From: a bacterium
GTDB taxonomy: Bacteria > Krumholzibacteriota > Krumholzibacteriia > LZORAL124-64-63
DNA length: 64,000 nt
Reading direction: 5' to 3'
Assembly: GCA_016712675.1 (NCBI GenBank)
Contig: JADJQR010000001.1
Coordinates: 3,968,001 to 4,032,000 of the forward strand
In this document: piece by piece, positions 1 through 7,428 of the stretch
Numbering within the stretch: the first letter of the stretch is position 1
Layout: each line of letters begins with the position of its first letter
The notes under the pieces: generated by a model
Seen by the model: only the letters and a program-made list of their open reading frames with translations
Told to the model about the DNA's origin: nothing
Databases searched by the model: none
Made by a program: the position numbers and the translations under genes

Positions 1-1449
1 GCACTGAACCCCGACTTCAGCCAGATCGAGTCCGATGCCGACCAGATCAACGTCAACTCGACCATCGTGCAGCAGTACCCCGAGCGGCGCCCCTTCTTCC
101 AGGAGGGCAACGACCTGTTCCGCACGATGTTCAACTCGTTCTACACGCGCATGGTCAACGATCCGGAGGTGGCGGCCAAGGGTACCGCGCGCTGGGACCG
201 CACCAGCCTGGCCTGGACCTTCGCGCGCGACGAGCACTCGCCGTACATCATCCCGCTGGAGGAGCGCTCGCGCTTCGTGGCGATGGGCCGCTCGACGGTG
301 AACGTGGCCCGCCTGCTGCACAGCTTCCGGCCCGGCTCGCAGGGCGGCCTGATGGTCACCGACCGCCGGTACGACGGCGGCGGCTCGGGCACCATCCTCT
401 CGGCCGACGCCAATCTGCGGCTGACACGCACGCTGAGCTGGGCCTCCCAGGTCATCCACAGCCGCACCGACGAACCCGAAGGCCACGAGGTCAGCCCCGG
501 CGCCACGTTCGCCGGCGGGGACCACACGGTCTCGCTGGACGGCGAGACGTTCAGCGGCGGCGCCCTGATCACCGAACTGCGGCGGCGCGCGCGCAACTGG
601 AACTTCACGCTGGACTACAACCACGTGAGCCCCACCTACCGCACGCAGACGGGCTACGACCCGTGGAACGACCAGCGCAACGCGTTCCTGTGGTCCAGCT
701 ACACGTTCTTCCCGCAGGGCGGCCTGTTCGAGCGCATCGCGCCGGGTGTCTTCACCAACGGCCGCTGGAACTACGACGGCGACCGCAAGTGGAGCCACGT
801 GAACCTGTTCACCGACGTGAACCTGCGTCGCGCGCAGGCCCACGTCGCGGCGAACTACCAGCGCGGCGAGGAGACCTGGGGCGGCGTGCACTTCGCCGGC
901 CTCTGGACGGCGGGATTCAACGCGGACCTGCAGCCGCTGGACGCGCTGGCCGTGAGCGGCTACGCCAACGTCGGCCGCGGCCCGGCCTTCCTCACGCTGG
1001 ACCGCGGCCACGAACTGGGCTGGGGCCTGGCGCTGTCGCTCAAGCCGCTGGACCGGCTCATCATCGAGCCGACCTTCGACTACGTGCGCAGCCGCGACGC
1101 CACGACCGACGAGCTGCTGTTCCGCCAGGCCATCGCCCGTGCCCGCGTGCGCCTGCAGCTGAATCCGCGCCTGTCGCTGCGCCTCGTGGTGCAGCACAAC
1201 GACGCGCGCAGCCCGTTCTACCAGTCGTTGGCCGCGGGCGGCGACTATCCGGACTACCACATGGACTTCGGACGCAAGTGGGAGATCGACCCTCTGCTCA
1301 CCTACCGCCTGAACCCGTTCTCGGTGTTCTACCTGGGTTCGACGCACGACCTGCGCGACTTCAACGCGGCGGACCCGGGCGCGCCGTCGCTGTTCCGGCA
1401 GACGGGGCGGCAGTACTTCGTGAAGCTGCAGTACCTCTGGCAGGTGTGA
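1..1449 (+). CDS. DUF5916 family outer-membrane protein, C-terminal part (partial)
   Basis: The window opens inside this gene; the last 482 codons are visible in frame 1 and end in TGA at 1447-1449. The first visible residues (ALNPDFSQIESDADQINVN, then QQYPERRPFFQEG near residue 23) are the signature block of DUF5916 proteins. In that family a CBM9-like domain usually precedes a region predicted to form an outer-membrane beta-barrel. The rest fits a barrel: alternating short amphipathic strands rich in Trp, Tyr and Arg, and an aromatic-ended C terminus (QYLWQV). The substrate is not known for this family. It faces the peroxiredoxin gene tail to tail across a strong hairpin. The missing N terminus prevents any statement about its signal peptide or sugar-binding module. 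Confidence 0.85.
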   Translation, partial: ALNPDFSQIESDADQINVNSTIVQQYPERRPFFQEGNDLFRTMFNSFYTRMVNDPEVAAKGTARWDRTSLAWTFARDEHSPYIIPLEERSRFVAMGRSTVNVARLLHSFRPGSQGGLMVTDRRYDGGGSGTILSADANLRLTRTLSWASQVIHSRTDEPEGHEVSPGATFAGGDHTVSLDGETFSGGALITELRRRARNWNFTLDYNHVSPTYRTQTGYDPWNDQRNAFLWSSYTFFPQGGLFERIAPGVFTNGRWNYDGDRKWSHVNLFTDVNLRRAQAHVAANYQRGEETWGGVHFAGLWTAGFNADLQPLDALAVSGYANVGRGPAFLTLDRGHELGWGLALSLKPLDRLIIEPTFDYVRSRDATTDELLFRQAIARARVRLQLNPRLSLRLVVQHNDARSPFYQSLAAGGDYPDYHMDFGRKWEIDPLLTYRLNPFSVFYLGSTHDLRDFNAADPGAPSLFRQTGRQYFVKLQYLWQV

Positions 1450-1469
1450 ACGCCGCGGCCGGAAGGCAA

Positions 1470-1498
1470 GGGCCCCGCCGTCGACGACGGCGGGGCCC
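1470..1498. terminator. Bidirectional hairpin terminator
   Basis: A perfect 13-bp GC-rich stem (1470-1482 with 1486-1498) closes a 3-nt loop. It lies between two convergent stop codons (1449 and 1523), so it can end transcription from both sides. There is no long T-run on either strand. Confidence 0.7.
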
Positions 1499-1522
1499 GC
1501 GAACGCAACGAAGCGGCTCAGG

Positions 1523-2224
1523 TCACGGCTTCCACTTCGTCCAGACCTTGCCGACCAGCTCCGGTCCCGGCGTCAGGGTCGTGTCACCCGGATTCCAGCC
1601 CGACGGGGTCACCTCGCCGGTCCTGACGACGTGCTGGTAGGCCTTGACCTGCCGCACCAGCTCGGCCGGATTGCGCCCGACCTCGGGCGTCAGCACTTCC
1701 ATCGCGCGGATGACGAAATCGGGATCGATGAGGAAGCGGCCGCGGATGTCGACGCCTGCCGCCTCGTCGTAGACGCCGTAGACGGCGCCGATCCTGCCGC
1801 CCGCGTCCGAGAGCATGGGAAACGGCACGCCGCCGTCCACCATCTTCGACAGCTCCTGCTCCTGCCAGATCTTGTGCGTGAAGCGGCTGTCCGTGCTCAC
1901 GGCCAGCACGACGACACCGAGCTCCTGCATCTGCGCATGATCAGCGGCGACCGCCGCCAGCTCGGTGGGTCAGACGAAGGTGAAATCGCCCGGGTAGAAA
2001 CAGAGCGTGATCCACTTGCCCCGGTGGTCGGAGAGCCTGACGGGCCCGAAGTCGCCCGTGGCGGGCATGAACGCGATGGCTTCGAAATCAGGGGCTTCCC
2101 TGCCGACTTTGGCCAGCATACGCGGTACCTCCTGCATGGTGGCGGGGGCTGTCACCTCGCGTGCATCGGAAGGTGCCAGGGGACCGGCCGCGGCGGCCAC
2201 GCACCCCTGCTTCCTGTCTGCCAT
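1523..2224 (-). CDS. Selenocysteine-containing peroxiredoxin (AhpC/TSA family), in-frame TGA at the active site
   Basis: AhpC/TSA peroxiredoxins reduce peroxides with a peroxidatic Cys in a T-x-x-C motif. Here the frame runs unbroken for 233 codons except for one TGA at 1970-1972. Residues 79-84 read GDFTFV, codon 85 is TGA, and PTELAAVAADHAQ follows, so TGA sits exactly on the peroxidatic Cys of the family block FTFVCPTEL. Homology continues on both sides (KWITLCFYPGDF before; LGVVVLAVSTDSRFTHKIW after). A hairpin with a GGUC loop follows 17 nt after the TGA. The usual resolving Cys (EVCP block) is replaced (GEVTPSGW), so this would be a one-Sec enzyme. The ATG at 2224 has AGGAG upstream. 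Selenoprotein peroxiredoxins are known in a few anaerobes. A sequencing error or pseudogene is less likely, because the only lesion is this one codon. Confidence 0.87.
1944..1957 (-). promoter_or_regulatory. Candidate bacterial SECIS hairpin of the peroxiredoxin
   Basis: Read on the minus strand, a 5-bp GCGGC/GCCGC stem closes a GGUC loop, the first loop base lying 18 nt after the UGA. The E. coli fdhF SECIS also presents a GGUC-type loop at about the same distance. The short perfect stem may be extended by weaker pairs (GAGCUG with UGAUC). The role is inferred from position and loop. Confidence 0.7.
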
Positions 2225-2435
2225 GGTGTCTCCTGTTCGTTGGGGTTCCCATGGTCATGGTAGCGGGTGGGCGGCGTCCTGCAAGCCGCAGCGGATCGGT
2301 GGGCGATCCGGCCATGCATGGCGCCACCCGGTTGCCGGCGGTTATCATGGGCGGACCAGGCCGCGCGACACGACACACCGCGCGGCCCCGGCAGGAAGCC
2401 CACCGACCGGAAACCCGGGACAGGTATCGCCGCGC

Positions 2436-3716
2436 ATGACCAAGACGCCCGCCCCGCTGCTGCGACTGCGAACCCTGCCGCTCGCGCTCACGCTCATCCT
2501 GGTGACCACGGCCATGCCGGTCGACCTGCGCGCGCCCACCGGCTGGGACGGGGTGATCGAGCCGCTGGACCTGGCGCTGAACCTGCTGCTCTACGTGCCC
2601 CTGGGCCTGGCCCTGTGGCGCTGGCCGCGCGCGCGGTTGCTGCTGGTGGCCACCGCACTGTCGGCGGGCATCGAGGTCAGCCAGTACTGGAACAGCGACC
2701 GGCACCCCTCGCCGGGCGATGTCGTGACCAACGCGGCGGGCGCGGTGCTGGCCGCCGCCTGGATCCGGCGGCGGCGCGTCGGTGACGCGTCCGGTCCCGA
2801 GCGGTTCGTCGCGGGTCGCCGTGGCCTGGTCGCCGCCGGCACGCTTCTGGTCGGCCTGGTCGCCCTGGGACAGGTGCCGGCCGGGCCGGTGGCGCTGGCG
2901 GACTGGGAACCGGAGTATCCGCTCCTGCTGGGCAACGAGGCGACCGGCGACAGGCCCTGGCGGGGCACGCTCGAATCCCTGGCCCTGTTGCCGGTTCCGC
3001 TGTCGGCCGCGCAGCTGCGCGCGGCCTCCCGCGACCCGGCCGAAGTGATGGGCCATGCCTGCATCACGCGTTCGGCTGACGTGATGGCCGGCGGCGCGGG
3101 CTTCGCGCTGGAAGCCGATGCGGCCCGCGACCTGGCCGCCGCCGCGCAGGCGGCCGGTGGCGTGGCGGTCATCGCGCGCATCGTGCCGGCCGACGTGGAG
3201 CAGAAGGGCCCCGCGCGCATCGTGAGCTTCTCGTCCGGCACGCGCCTGCGCAACCTGGACCTGGGACAGGAGGAGCGCGGACTGGTCTTCCGCTTCCGCA
3301 CGCCGCTGAGCGGGGAGAACGGCACGCGCCGGCCCGTCGAGACGGGCGCGGTGCTGGCGGCCGGCCGCGCCGTCACCGTGGCGGCCGGCTACGACGGCCG
3401 CGTGGCGCGCATCTGCGTCGACGGCCATCTGCGCGCCCGCGAGAACCTGGCGGCCGATGCGTGCCTGATTCCGTTTCTGGCCGACGAGGAACTGCCCGCC
3501 CTGTGCGCCGTGCTCGGGGCCGCGGCGACCCTGGCCGGCCTGCAGGTGCTGCGGGGCCGCCGGGGCGCCGGCGTCCTGGCCGCGCTGATCGGCCTGGGGT
3601 TCGTCGCCGCGCTGCCCTGGCTGCTGCCCGGATTGGCCGTGGCGCTGGCGGCGATGCCGTGGTGGGTGGCGGGCGGCATGGCGGGTGTGGCCGCAGTCTC
3701 GGTGGCGGCGCGATGA
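2436..3716 (+). CDS. VanZ-like membrane protein with an extracytoplasmic LamG-type domain
   Basis: 426 residues. The N-terminal part is VanZ-like: hydrophobic segments near residues 10-30, 45-62 and 68-82, the family's N-LLLYVPLGLAL stretch, and the E-x-x-QYW and PSPGDVVTNAAGA blocks. After a further helix near 127-150 comes a soluble region (about 158-345) that looks like a LamG/concanavalin fold (GNEATGDRPWRG, GPARIVSFSSG). Two to three helices close the protein (353-426). VanZ domains are linked to glycopeptide resistance and envelope biology, with no defined reaction. The ATG at 2436 fits the predicted first helix better than upstream ATGs that overlap the divergent peroxiredoxin gene. 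Its stop overlaps the next start (ATGA), so the two genes are probably co-translated. Confidence 0.75.
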   Translation: MTKTPAPLLRLRTLPLALTLILVTTAMPVDLRAPTGWDGVIEPLDLALNLLLYVPLGLALWRWPRARLLLVATALSAGIEVSQYWNSDRHPSPGDVVTNAAGAVLAAAWIRRRRVGDASGPERFVAGRRGLVAAGTLLVGLVALGQVPAGPVALADWEPEYPLLLGNEATGDRPWRGTLESLALLPVPLSAAQLRAASRDPAEVMGHACITRSADVMAGGAGFALEADAARDLAAAAQAAGGVAVIARIVPADVEQKGPARIVSFSSGTRLRNLDLGQEERGLVFRFRTPLSGENGTRRPVETGAVLAAGRAVTVAAGYDGRVARICVDGHLRARENLAADACLIPFLADEELPALCAVLGAAATLAGLQVLRGRRGAGVLAALIGLGFVAALPWLLPGLAVALAAMPWWVAGGMAGVAAVSVAAR

Positions 3717-4231
3717 ACGATGATGTCCCCCTCGACGCGACCTACCTCCACGGCTACCCGCCGTCGACCATCGCCCGGGTGCAGGAGATGGCCGCGACGG
3801 CCGAGCTTCGCGACTGGCTGCTGGCCCGCTATCCCGAGAGCCACCGCCACCGCAACGAGCGCGCGCTCTACGCCTACGCCGTCGCGCTGAAGAACCGCCA
3901 CCTGCGGCAAGCGCCGCCGCTGGCCAAGGTCGTCTACGACCCGCGGCTCGAGGTGCTGCGCAACGCGCTGGGCCTCCACACCCGCGCCGCGCGCGTGCAT
4001 GGCAGCCGGCTGAGCGCGCGCAACGAGATCCGCGTGGCGGCCGTGTTCCGCCGCGCGCCGCAGGCCTTCCTGGACATGATCCTGGTGCATGAACTGGCCC
4101 ACCTGAAGGTGCCCGACCACAGCCGTGCCTTCTACCAGCTCTGCCGGAACATGGAACCGGACTACGATCGGCTGGAGCTGGACACGCGCATCTGGCTGGC
4201 CTCCCGCGCACGGCTCGGCGAGCTCTACTGA
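3713..4231 (+). CDS. YgjP-type (DUF45/M48-like) metallopeptidase domain protein
   Basis: 172 residues, starting at the ATG inside the ATGA overlap with the VanZ gene. The zinc motif HELAHLKVPDH (HExxH plus a third His) sits near residues 125-135, followed by FYQLCRNMEPDY, the pattern of the YgjP/WLM-like minimal metalloproteases. It has no signal peptide or membrane span, so it is probably cytoplasmic. The cellular substrate is unknown in this family. The tight coupling to the VanZ-LamG gene suggests a joint role, which is inference only. Confidence 0.85.
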   Translation: MNDDVPLDATYLHGYPPSTIARVQEMAATAELRDWLLARYPESHRHRNERALYAYAVALKNRHLRQAPPLAKVVYDPRLEVLRNALGLHTRAARVHGSRLSARNEIRVAAVFRRAPQAFLDMILVHELAHLKVPDHSRAFYQLCRNMEPDYDRLELDTRIWLASRARLGELY

Positions 4232-4384
4232 CCATCCGCTCGTATTGCCCCTTGCCGCCGCCACCCGGCGTGCTAGACTGGCACCGCCGTTTCCAGGGAA
4301 TGTGCGGCGCCGTCAACCGACCTCGCCCACGGGTCGCATCGATGTCCTCATGTCTGCCGATTCCATGCTCCGACGGAGACCGCC

Positions 4385-5491
4385 ATGCACGACGACTCCC
4401 CGCCGACCGGTCACGATGGCACGCCGCCGCCGGACCTGGCGCCGCCCGAGGCAGCGCATACCGACACGCCGCCGCCGCGTGAGGCCGGCTTCGTCTTCAC
4501 CGGCGACACCGGCGAGTACTTCCGCATCTGGATCGTCAATGCCTGCCTGTCCCTGGTGACGCTGGGGATCTGGTCGGCCTGGGCCAAGGTGCGCACGACG
4601 CAGTACATCCGCGCGCACACGACGCTCGACGGCATGCCCTTCACCTACGACGCCAACCCGCTTGCGATCCTGCGCGGCCGCATCCTGGCGGTGACGGCCG
4701 TCGGCGTCTGGACCGCCCTGGGCTACGTCGCGCCGGCGGCCCAGTTGCTGCTGCTGGTGCCGGCCGCCTTCATCGTCCCGTGGCTGATCACGGCCTCGCT
4801 CCGCTTCAACGCGCGCGTGACGACGTACCGCAACGTCGGGTTCTCGTTCAGCGGAGGCTACGGCGACGCCTTCGGCCTCTTCATCGTCGCGCCGTTCCTC
4901 TCGGCGTTCACGCTCTACCTGCTGATCCCGTGGGTCATCTTCCGTCAGCGCGCCTGGCAGGCGGAGAAGACCGCCTGGGGCAACGTTGGTCTGGCATTGC
5001 GCGCCCGGGCCTCCGATTTCTACGCCGCGCACCTGCCGGCCATCATCACGGGCATCGTGGTCGCGGTCAGCCTCTTCGCGGTCATGGGCCTGACGTATGC
5101 CGGAGCCGGCGATCGCGAGTCCATGCCGCCGGCCTTCTGGGTGGCGGTCGGGTTCCTGTACCTCGTGGTCCTGTTCGCCACCCTGGTGACCCATGCCGCC
5201 GTCACCAGGCTGACGCTCGACAGCCTGTGGATCGGCGACCAGGCCCGCGTCCACTGCAGGATGGACCCGCTGCGCTACGCCTGGATCCTGGCCACCAATG
5301 CCGTGGGCACGCTGGTGAGCCTTGGCCTGCTGTACCCCTGGGGCGAGATCCGCCGCTTGCGCTACCTGGCCGCCGGCACGAGCGTGTCGGGCGTGGAGAC
5401 GTTCGACGAGGTCACCGGTTCGCGCGCGGCCGCCGGGTCGGCGGCCGGGCAGGAGATCGCCGATGCGTTCGACATCGAACTCGGGTTCTGA
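4385..5491 (+). CDS. YjgN/DUF898 family membrane protein
   Basis: 368 residues with a Pro/Asp-rich cytoplasmic N terminus (1-35) and then six or so hydrophobic segments. The block GDTGEYFRIWIVNACLSL followed by GIWSAWAKVRTTQY is the DUF898 (YjgN) signature, and a related W-x-E-x-R-R-L-RYLA block near the end shows the internal two-fold similarity of this family. It is an inner-membrane protein of unknown activity. The downstream M48 peptidase gene starts 29 nt before this gene stops, and DUF898-M48 pairs are a recurrent arrangement. This suggests joint function in envelope protein quality control (inference). Confidence 0.85.
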   Translation: MHDDSPPTGHDGTPPPDLAPPEAAHTDTPPPREAGFVFTGDTGEYFRIWIVNACLSLVTLGIWSAWAKVRTTQYIRAHTTLDGMPFTYDANPLAILRGRILAVTAVGVWTALGYVAPAAQLLLLVPAAFIVPWLITASLRFNARVTTYRNVGFSFSGGYGDAFGLFIVAPFLSAFTLYLLIPWVIFRQRAWQAEKTAWGNVGLALRARASDFYAAHLPAIITGIVVAVSLFAVMGLTYAGAGDRESMPPAFWVAVGFLYLVVLFATLVTHAAVTRLTLDSLWIGDQARVHCRMDPLRYAWILATNAVGTLVSLGLLYPWGEIRRLRYLAAGTSVSGVETFDEVTGSRAAAGSAAGQEIADAFDIELGF

Positions 5492-6545
5492 CGAGGACCA
5501 CGCCGGCGCGCCGGCCGTCGTCAACGGCAGCTGGTTCGCGGCCGGCTCGGCGCGACGCCACGACGGCACGCTGACCCTCGAGGGCGGCGCGTTCCGGGTG
5601 CTGTCTGCGGACGGCGCCACCGCTGCCTGCCCGGTCGCCCAGGCCCGCCTGTCGGACTTCGGCGACGCCATGACCGTCGAGTTCCCCGATGGCAGCGCCT
5701 TCGTCGTGGCCTCCGGCCAGCCGGCCGCGGCGCGCCTGCGCGCCGGCGTGCGCGGACGCGCCCAGCTCGTGACCCGGCTCGAACGCCGCTGGCAGGCCGT
5801 CCTGGTGGCCGTCGTGGCGACCGTGGTCCTGTGTGCGCTGCTGCTGTTCGTGGTGCTGCCGGCCATGACGGCGCCGCTGGCCCGCCTGGTCCCCGACGCC
5901 TGGGCGCGGCTGATCGACGAGCAGTCGCTGCCGCTGTTCGACCGCCTGGTGCTGGATCCCAGCGCCCTGCCGACGGGGGAGCGCGAACGCATCGCCGGCG
6001 GCTTCGCCGAGCTGGTGGACGGGCTCGGCCTGGACACCTCGCGCTACAGCCTGCAGTTCCGCTCGGGCGGCAGCGTCGGCGCCAACGCCTTCGCGATGCC
6101 CGGCGGCACCATCATCGTGACCGACCGCATGACGGAGATCGCCTCTCCGGCCGAACTGGACGCCGTCCTTGCGCACGAGATCGGCCACGTGGAGCTGCGC
6201 CACGGCCTGCAGCAGATCCTGCGCAAGTCGACGCTCGCGATCATCCTCGTGCTGGTGGGCCCGGACGCGGGCACGATCTCGGAGCTGGCCCAGGGTCTGC
6301 CGGCGGTGCTGCTGGACAGCGGCTATTCGCGCGCCTTCGAACGGGAGGCCGATCGCTTCGCCTGCGACGCGCTGGCGCGCCTCGGACGCGATCCGTCGGC
6401 GCTCGCCGACGCCCTGCAGCGGCTGGCGGAGGAACACCCCGAAGCTGTGGCGGTCCACGCCTGGGTTTCGTCCCATCCGGAAACCGACGAGCGGATCGCG
6501 ACGATCCGCTCGTTCACGCCCGCGGAGCCGGCACCGGGCCGGTGA
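5463..6545 (+). CDS. Membrane-anchored M48 family metallopeptidase
   Basis: 360 residues from the ATG at 5463, which overlaps the DUF898 gene by 29 nt. The N-terminal 105 residues form a small soluble domain. One membrane helix follows (about 113-137), then an M48 peptidase domain with HEIGH near 238-242, ERE-AD-x-FACDAL near 292-303, and a short hydrophobic stretch between them. HExxH plus the downstream ExxxD give the zinc site of the HtpX/Ste24 group. It would cut misfolded or small membrane-associated proteins. The gene ends 10 nt from the convergent GPP34 gene. Confidence 0.88.
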   Translation: MRSTSNSGSDEDHAGAPAVVNGSWFAAGSARRHDGTLTLEGGAFRVLSADGATAACPVAQARLSDFGDAMTVEFPDGSAFVVASGQPAAARLRAGVRGRAQLVTRLERRWQAVLVAVVATVVLCALLLFVVLPAMTAPLARLVPDAWARLIDEQSLPLFDRLVLDPSALPTGERERIAGGFAELVDGLGLDTSRYSLQFRSGGSVGANAFAMPGGTIIVTDRMTEIASPAELDAVLAHEIGHVELRHGLQQILRKSTLAIILVLVGPDAGTISELAQGLPAVLLDSGYSRAFEREADRFACDALARLGRDPSALADALQRLAEEHPEAVAVHAWVSSHPETDERIATIRSFTPAEPAPGR

Positions 6546-6555
6546 TCCGAACCGG

Positions 6556-7269
6556 TCAGCTGGTCGCCGCCGTCGTCGCCACCGTCGACGCGACCACGGC
6601 GGCCATCACTGCCGCCTGCGCCGCCCGCGCCGCCGCCACTGCCTCTCGGGCCGCGCCTGCCGCCATGCTGCCGGCAACCTGGCCCTCGGCCAGCTGCTTG
6701 AGCCGGGCCTTGCGCGTCTTCAGGAGCTTCTTGTCGATGGCGCGCGGCAGCAGCTCGGTCGCCTGCGCGATGACGGCCACCACCATGGTCCGGGGCTCGA
6801 CGCGATCCGTATCGGTCAGGACCGCTTCGCGAAGCCGCTCGATGAGCTCCAGCTCCGGGCCGCCGTCACGGGCGGGGTACTTCCGCCGCGTGAACAAGCC
6901 CAACACCTTGTCGGTCTCCTCGTTCAAGACGCCTTCGGTCACCAGGCCGCGGGCCACCCGCTTCTGCAGGTCCTTGAGACCGGAGAACTTCAGCACCCAG
7001 TCCGAGGCCTTCTTGCGGCGCTTGGCTGTCTGGACCAGCCGTAGACATTCGGACAGCAGCGGATCGTCGACCTGGAAGCCGGGTTCGGCATCGACGAGCT
7101 TCTTCTTGTCCGTGCCGATCCGCACGGCGCCCAGCAGTGCCAGTTCGGCCAGGACCGCTCCGGCCATGGCGGTCGTGTGCCAGGCACTCATGCCGGTGGT
7201 GCCCTTGCGGTCGTCCAGGGCCAGCAGCAGCAGTTCCTCGTGCATCTTCAGGCGCTTGCGGGCGGGCAT
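6556..7269 (-). CDS. GPP34 (Golgi phosphoprotein 3) family protein
   Basis: 237 residues. The N terminus (LKMHEELLLLALDDRKGT) and the following helical region match the GPP34 family. The eukaryotic member GOLPH3 binds phosphatidylinositol-4-phosphate; bacterial members occur in many Actinobacteria and other phyla without a settled role, and membrane binding is the best guess. The C-terminal 50 residues are Ala-rich low complexity. I chose ATG 7269 because AGGAG lies 5 nt before it; an in-frame GTG at 7275 is inside that ribosome-binding site. A TATACT box lies about 45 nt upstream. Confidence 0.8.
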   Translation of the reverse strand: MPARKRLKMHEELLLLALDDRKGTTGMSAWHTTAMAGAVLAELALLGAVRIGTDKKKLVDAEPGFQVDDPLLSECLRLVQTAKRRKKASDWVLKFSGLKDLQKRVARGLVTEGVLNEETDKVLGLFTRRKYPARDGGPELELIERLREAVLTDTDRVEPRTMVVAVIAQATELLPRAIDKKLLKTRKARLKQLAEGQVAGSMAAGAAREAVAAARAAQAAVMAAVVASTVATTAATS

Positions 7270-7312
7270 GTCCACTCCTAGCGGTCGGGGTGCGGTTCCG
7301 GATGCCGTCCGG

Positions 7313-7342
7313 AGTATACACCGCGACGGGACCGTTTGTTCA
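7313..7342 (-). promoter_or_regulatory. Sigma-70-like promoter for the GPP34 gene
   Basis: On the minus strand TGAACA (7342-7337) is followed after 18 nt by TATACT (7318-7313). Transcription would begin near 7306, about 37 nt before the ATG. Confidence 0.5.
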
Positions 7343-7375
7343 CCTCGGCGCCGGCAGGCCGCCCTAGAATGCGCA

Positions 7376-7399
7376 TCCCCCGGCCGGTGGGCCGGGGGA
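7376..7399 (-). terminator. Hairpin downstream of the chemotaxis receptor gene
   Basis: A 10-bp stem (TCCCCCGGCC with its complement) with a 4-nt loop lies 30 nt beyond the stop of the receptor gene. No clear T-run follows. Confidence 0.5.
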
Positions 7400-7428
7400 C
7401 GACGCGTGCGCTGCTTCCGCCGCCCGGG

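Noticed and set aside
1970-1972. TGA reassigned to another amino acid genome-wide.
   Set aside because: Many genes here end in TGA, often in overlaps needed for coupling (nuoA/B, nuoI/J, nuoJ/K, nuoC/D), so TGA is a working stop.
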